Below, piece by piece: positions 5,557-7,055 of a DNA stretch of 7,055 bases. The translations under genes and the position numbers were made by a program. How positions within the stretch are numbered: position 1 is the stretch's first letter; each line of letters opens with the position of its first letter. The stretch is taken from the NCBI GenBank assembly GCA_046154545.1, contig JBJXGC010000220.1:1-7055 (forward strand), read 5' to 3'. Origin of the DNA: JBJXGC01 sp046154545 (GTDB lineage: Bacteria; Chloroflexota; Dehalococcoidia; Tepidiformales; Tepidiformaceae). The notes under the pieces are model-generated. The model was not told the DNA's origin and ran no database searches. It saw only the letters and a list, made by a program, of their open reading frames with translations.

Positions 5557-6152
5557 ACCAGTTCGAAGCGGCACTTCGCGCCCTCAAGCGCGATCTTCAG
5601 CGCCTTCGTGCGCCATACGCGGTCGTAGGGGGCTGGGCCGTCGCCTCCCATGGGATACCGCGAACCACGATGGACGTTGATGCCGTTGTGGCCGTGGCGG
5701 ATGACGAAGCAGCAGAAGCCCTCGTCGCCAAGCTTCGCCTGGCGGGGTATGAGGTTGCCTATGAAATCGAACAGACCGAAAGGTCGCGGTTCGCTGGCGT
5801 CCGTTTATACCCGCCGGAAATGTCAGGACGCGGCCTCCTCGTGGACATTCTCTTCGCCAACTGCGGGATTGAACGGGAGATAGTCGCGGCGGCGGAGCAC
5901 CAGAGGGTGGTCGGGTCTCTTCAGATGCCCGTCGTCGCGCTTGGGCATCTGATCGCGATGAAGGTGCTCGCCGAAGGAGAACGCCGCCAGAAGGACGTGT
6001 TCGACCTGGAGGGCCTTATCCCGGTGGCTTCGGATGTCGAAATTGAACGAGCGCGAGCTGCCGTCCGGCTGATGCAGGAGCGAGGGTTTGCCGGGTCCAA
6101 GGACCTGGCCGCGAATCTGGAATCCTTCATCAGTCGATTTCGCCGTCCTTGA
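5553..6152 (+). CDS. AbiEii/MNT-like nucleotidyltransferase
   Basis: This 199-residue protein belongs to the DNA polymerase beta-like nucleotidyltransferase superfamily. The signature is YAVVGGWAVASHG (22-34) followed by TTMDVDAVV (38-46): the GG pair and the carboxylates Asp41 and Asp43 bind the metal and nucleotide. A third carboxylate, Asp98, sits in LLVDILF (95-101). The later block HLIAMKVLAEGERRQKDVFD (132-151) matches the K..A....R..D..D pattern of the AbiEii group. Such enzymes act as toxins in type IV systems, or as MNT antitoxins and tRNA modifiers in others; here the role is undetermined. The start is TTG 5553, the only plausible one before the GG motif, because the next in-frame ATG codes Met40 inside the active site. 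There is no usable Shine-Dalgarno, so translation probably depends on coupling to the overlapping upstream gene. Its 3' end converges on the alpha/beta hydrolase. Confidence 0.85.
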   Translation: MNQFEAALRALKRDLQRLRAPYAVVGGWAVASHGIPRTTMDVDAVVAVADDEAAEALVAKLRLAGYEVAYEIEQTERSRFAGVRLYPPEMSGRGLLVDILFANCGIEREIVAAAEHQRVVGSLQMPVVALGHLIAMKVLAEGERRQKDVFDLEGLIPVASDVEIERARAAVRLMQERGFAGSKDLAANLESFISRFRRP

Positions 6153-6176
6153 GGAGCAGGTCCCCACAGAACGCCT

Positions 6177-7055
6177 TCACCGCTCCGTTGAGCACGTCCG
6201 CGCCTCCCATTGCAGGAAGTGGCCGGCGTCACGCACGAGGAACGGGCCCACGTGGTCGGGGAAGACGACCGCGGCCATCCGGTCGAACTCAGGGTAGAGG
6301 ACGTGGTCGCTCGGACCGAACAGGATGAAGCAGCGCGTCGGGTTCGTCTTCACCGTCGCCACCATCGGCGCTTCGCTTCTCGCCCGCTCGTGGAAGGCGC
6401 TTTCGTAGCCGCCGAAGCTCGCCCGCATCTTCGCGCCATCGGCCCAGGGCTCGGTCATGAAGTCGATCGCCTCGTCGTCGAACGTCCCCGGGTGGGCCCA
6501 GAAGCGCGACGAATAGAAGGTGGCGATGTATCTGCGCCGCTTGTCCGGCGTGTCGAGTTCGGCGGCGAAGGCGTCGGCGTCGTTTCCCTGCCGGCGGAAG
6601 TAGTCCGCCGCTTCGCGCGGTGCACGGCTGTTCATCCCCGCCATCGCCTTCTTGTCATAAGGTACGGGCGAGTTGAACAGCACCATCCGGTCCACGAAGC
6701 CGGGATACCGCAGCGAGAGGTCCTGGATCACTGGCCCGCCCAGGTCTCCCCCGCAGACCACCACCCGCTCATGCCCAAGGTGGTCGTGGACGAGCGCGTA
6801 CAGGTCGCGGCTGTGGGAGACCACGTCGTGGAAGCCGTCGGGGCCAAGGTCGCTCTCCCCGAACCCCCGCAGGTCGGGCACGATCACCTCGAAGCCTGCC
6901 CGGGCGAGCGGATCGATGTTCCGCCACCAGACGCGTTTCGTCTCCGGCCAGCCGTGCACGAGCAGGAGGGGCACCCCGCCCACCCCTTCGTGGACGAACG
7001 CCTGACGAAAGCCACGCGGCGCCGCGAAGTGCGTGGCGAACCGCCCGGGCTCGAT
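6177..7055 (-). CDS. alpha/beta hydrolase, epoxide hydrolase/dehalogenase-like (5' partial, C-terminal frameshift)
   Basis: The frame is open from the right window edge, so the N-terminus lies outside; the internal GTG at 6983 is not the true start, because 24 in-frame codons precede it. Counting from that GTG, the oxyanion-hole motif is VHGWPE (9-14), and PDLRGFGESD (36-45) follows. The nucleophile elbow GGDLGG (78-83) has Asp80 instead of serine, which points to epoxide hydrolase or haloalkane dehalogenase chemistry. The cap domain includes FWAHPGTFDDEAIDFM (161-176), the acid is probably Asp226 in FGPSDHVLYP, and the base is His254 in DAGHFLQWE. After Glu260 the reading changes to ARTCSTER and stops at 6177-6179. 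The next frame gives ADVLNGAVKAFCGDLLL and ends at TGA 6132-6130, as relatives do. One lost G near 6203-6204 explains this. The catalytic residues are intact, so a protein with a shortened tail might still fold. The substrate is unknown. Confidence 0.88.
   Translation of the reverse strand: MEPGRFATHFAAPRGFRQAFVHEGVGGVPLLLVHGWPETKRVWWRNIDPLARAGFEVIVPDLRGFGESDLGPDGFHDVVSHSRDLYALVHDHLGHERVVVCGGDLGGPVIQDLSLRYPGFVDRMVLFNSPVPYDKKAMAGMNSRAPREAADYFRRQGNDADAFAAELDTPDKRRRYIATFYSSRFWAHPGTFDDEAIDFMTEPWADGAKMRASFGGYESAFHERARSEAPMVATVKTNPTRCFILFGPSDHVLYPEFDRMAAVVFPDHVGPFLVRDAGHFLQWEARTCSTER

Noticed and set aside
1..7055. CRISPR array, insertion sequence, phage or integrase gene
   Set aside because: No regularly spaced repeats, transposase or integrase motifs were seen on either strand.

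Overview
This 7,055-base window comes from a high-GC bacterial chromosome. The genes use G/C-rich third codon positions, and most starts lack a good Shine-Dalgarno sequence. The organism cannot be fixed from the sequence. Chloroflexota is my best guess, at low confidence. Most of the content is ordinary metabolism. No phage, insertion sequence, CRISPR array or rRNA is visible.

Layout. Bases 1-212 hold what may be the end of a coding region running in from the left. A minus-strand tRNA-Arg(CCU) with an encoded CCA end follows (213-287). After an intergenic stretch carrying a strong inverted repeat (428-454), two complete plus-strand metabolic genes lie in series. They are an NAD(P)-dependent medium-chain dehydrogenase/reductase of the quinone-oxidoreductase type without zinc ligands (520-1677), and a compact DUF3417-type alpha-glucan phosphorylase (1775-3907). 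The 607 bases after the phosphorylase look empty in plus-strand gene calls. On the minus strand they contain the decayed remains of an IPT/TIG-repeat protein: two recognisable domains, two in-frame stops and a frameshift (3971-4512). This remnant ends at the start codon of a metallo-beta-lactamase-fold hydrolase of the RNase Z-like group (4515-5315).

A two-gene unit follows: a 69-residue protein of unknown function (5347-5556) and an AbiEii/MNT-like nucleotidyltransferase (5553-6152). They overlap by four bases, TTGA. An exceptionally good palindrome (5305-5321) and a leaderless-type promoter lie just before the pair. The layout resembles a toxin-antitoxin or similarly self-regulated module, although the small protein is not a recognisable AbiEi. 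This is the most interesting candidate system in the window.

The right end carries a minus-strand alpha/beta hydrolase with an aspartate nucleophile (epoxide-hydrolase or dehalogenase-like). Its 5' end lies beyond the window. Its 3' end is altered by an apparent one-base frameshift; restoring the frame gives a normal-looking C-terminus that overlaps the nucleotidyltransferase tail by 23 bases.

The genes do not form one pathway. They look like independent transcription units: glycogen breakdown, redox metabolism, a hydrolase, a TA-like pair and a degraded surface-protein remnant.
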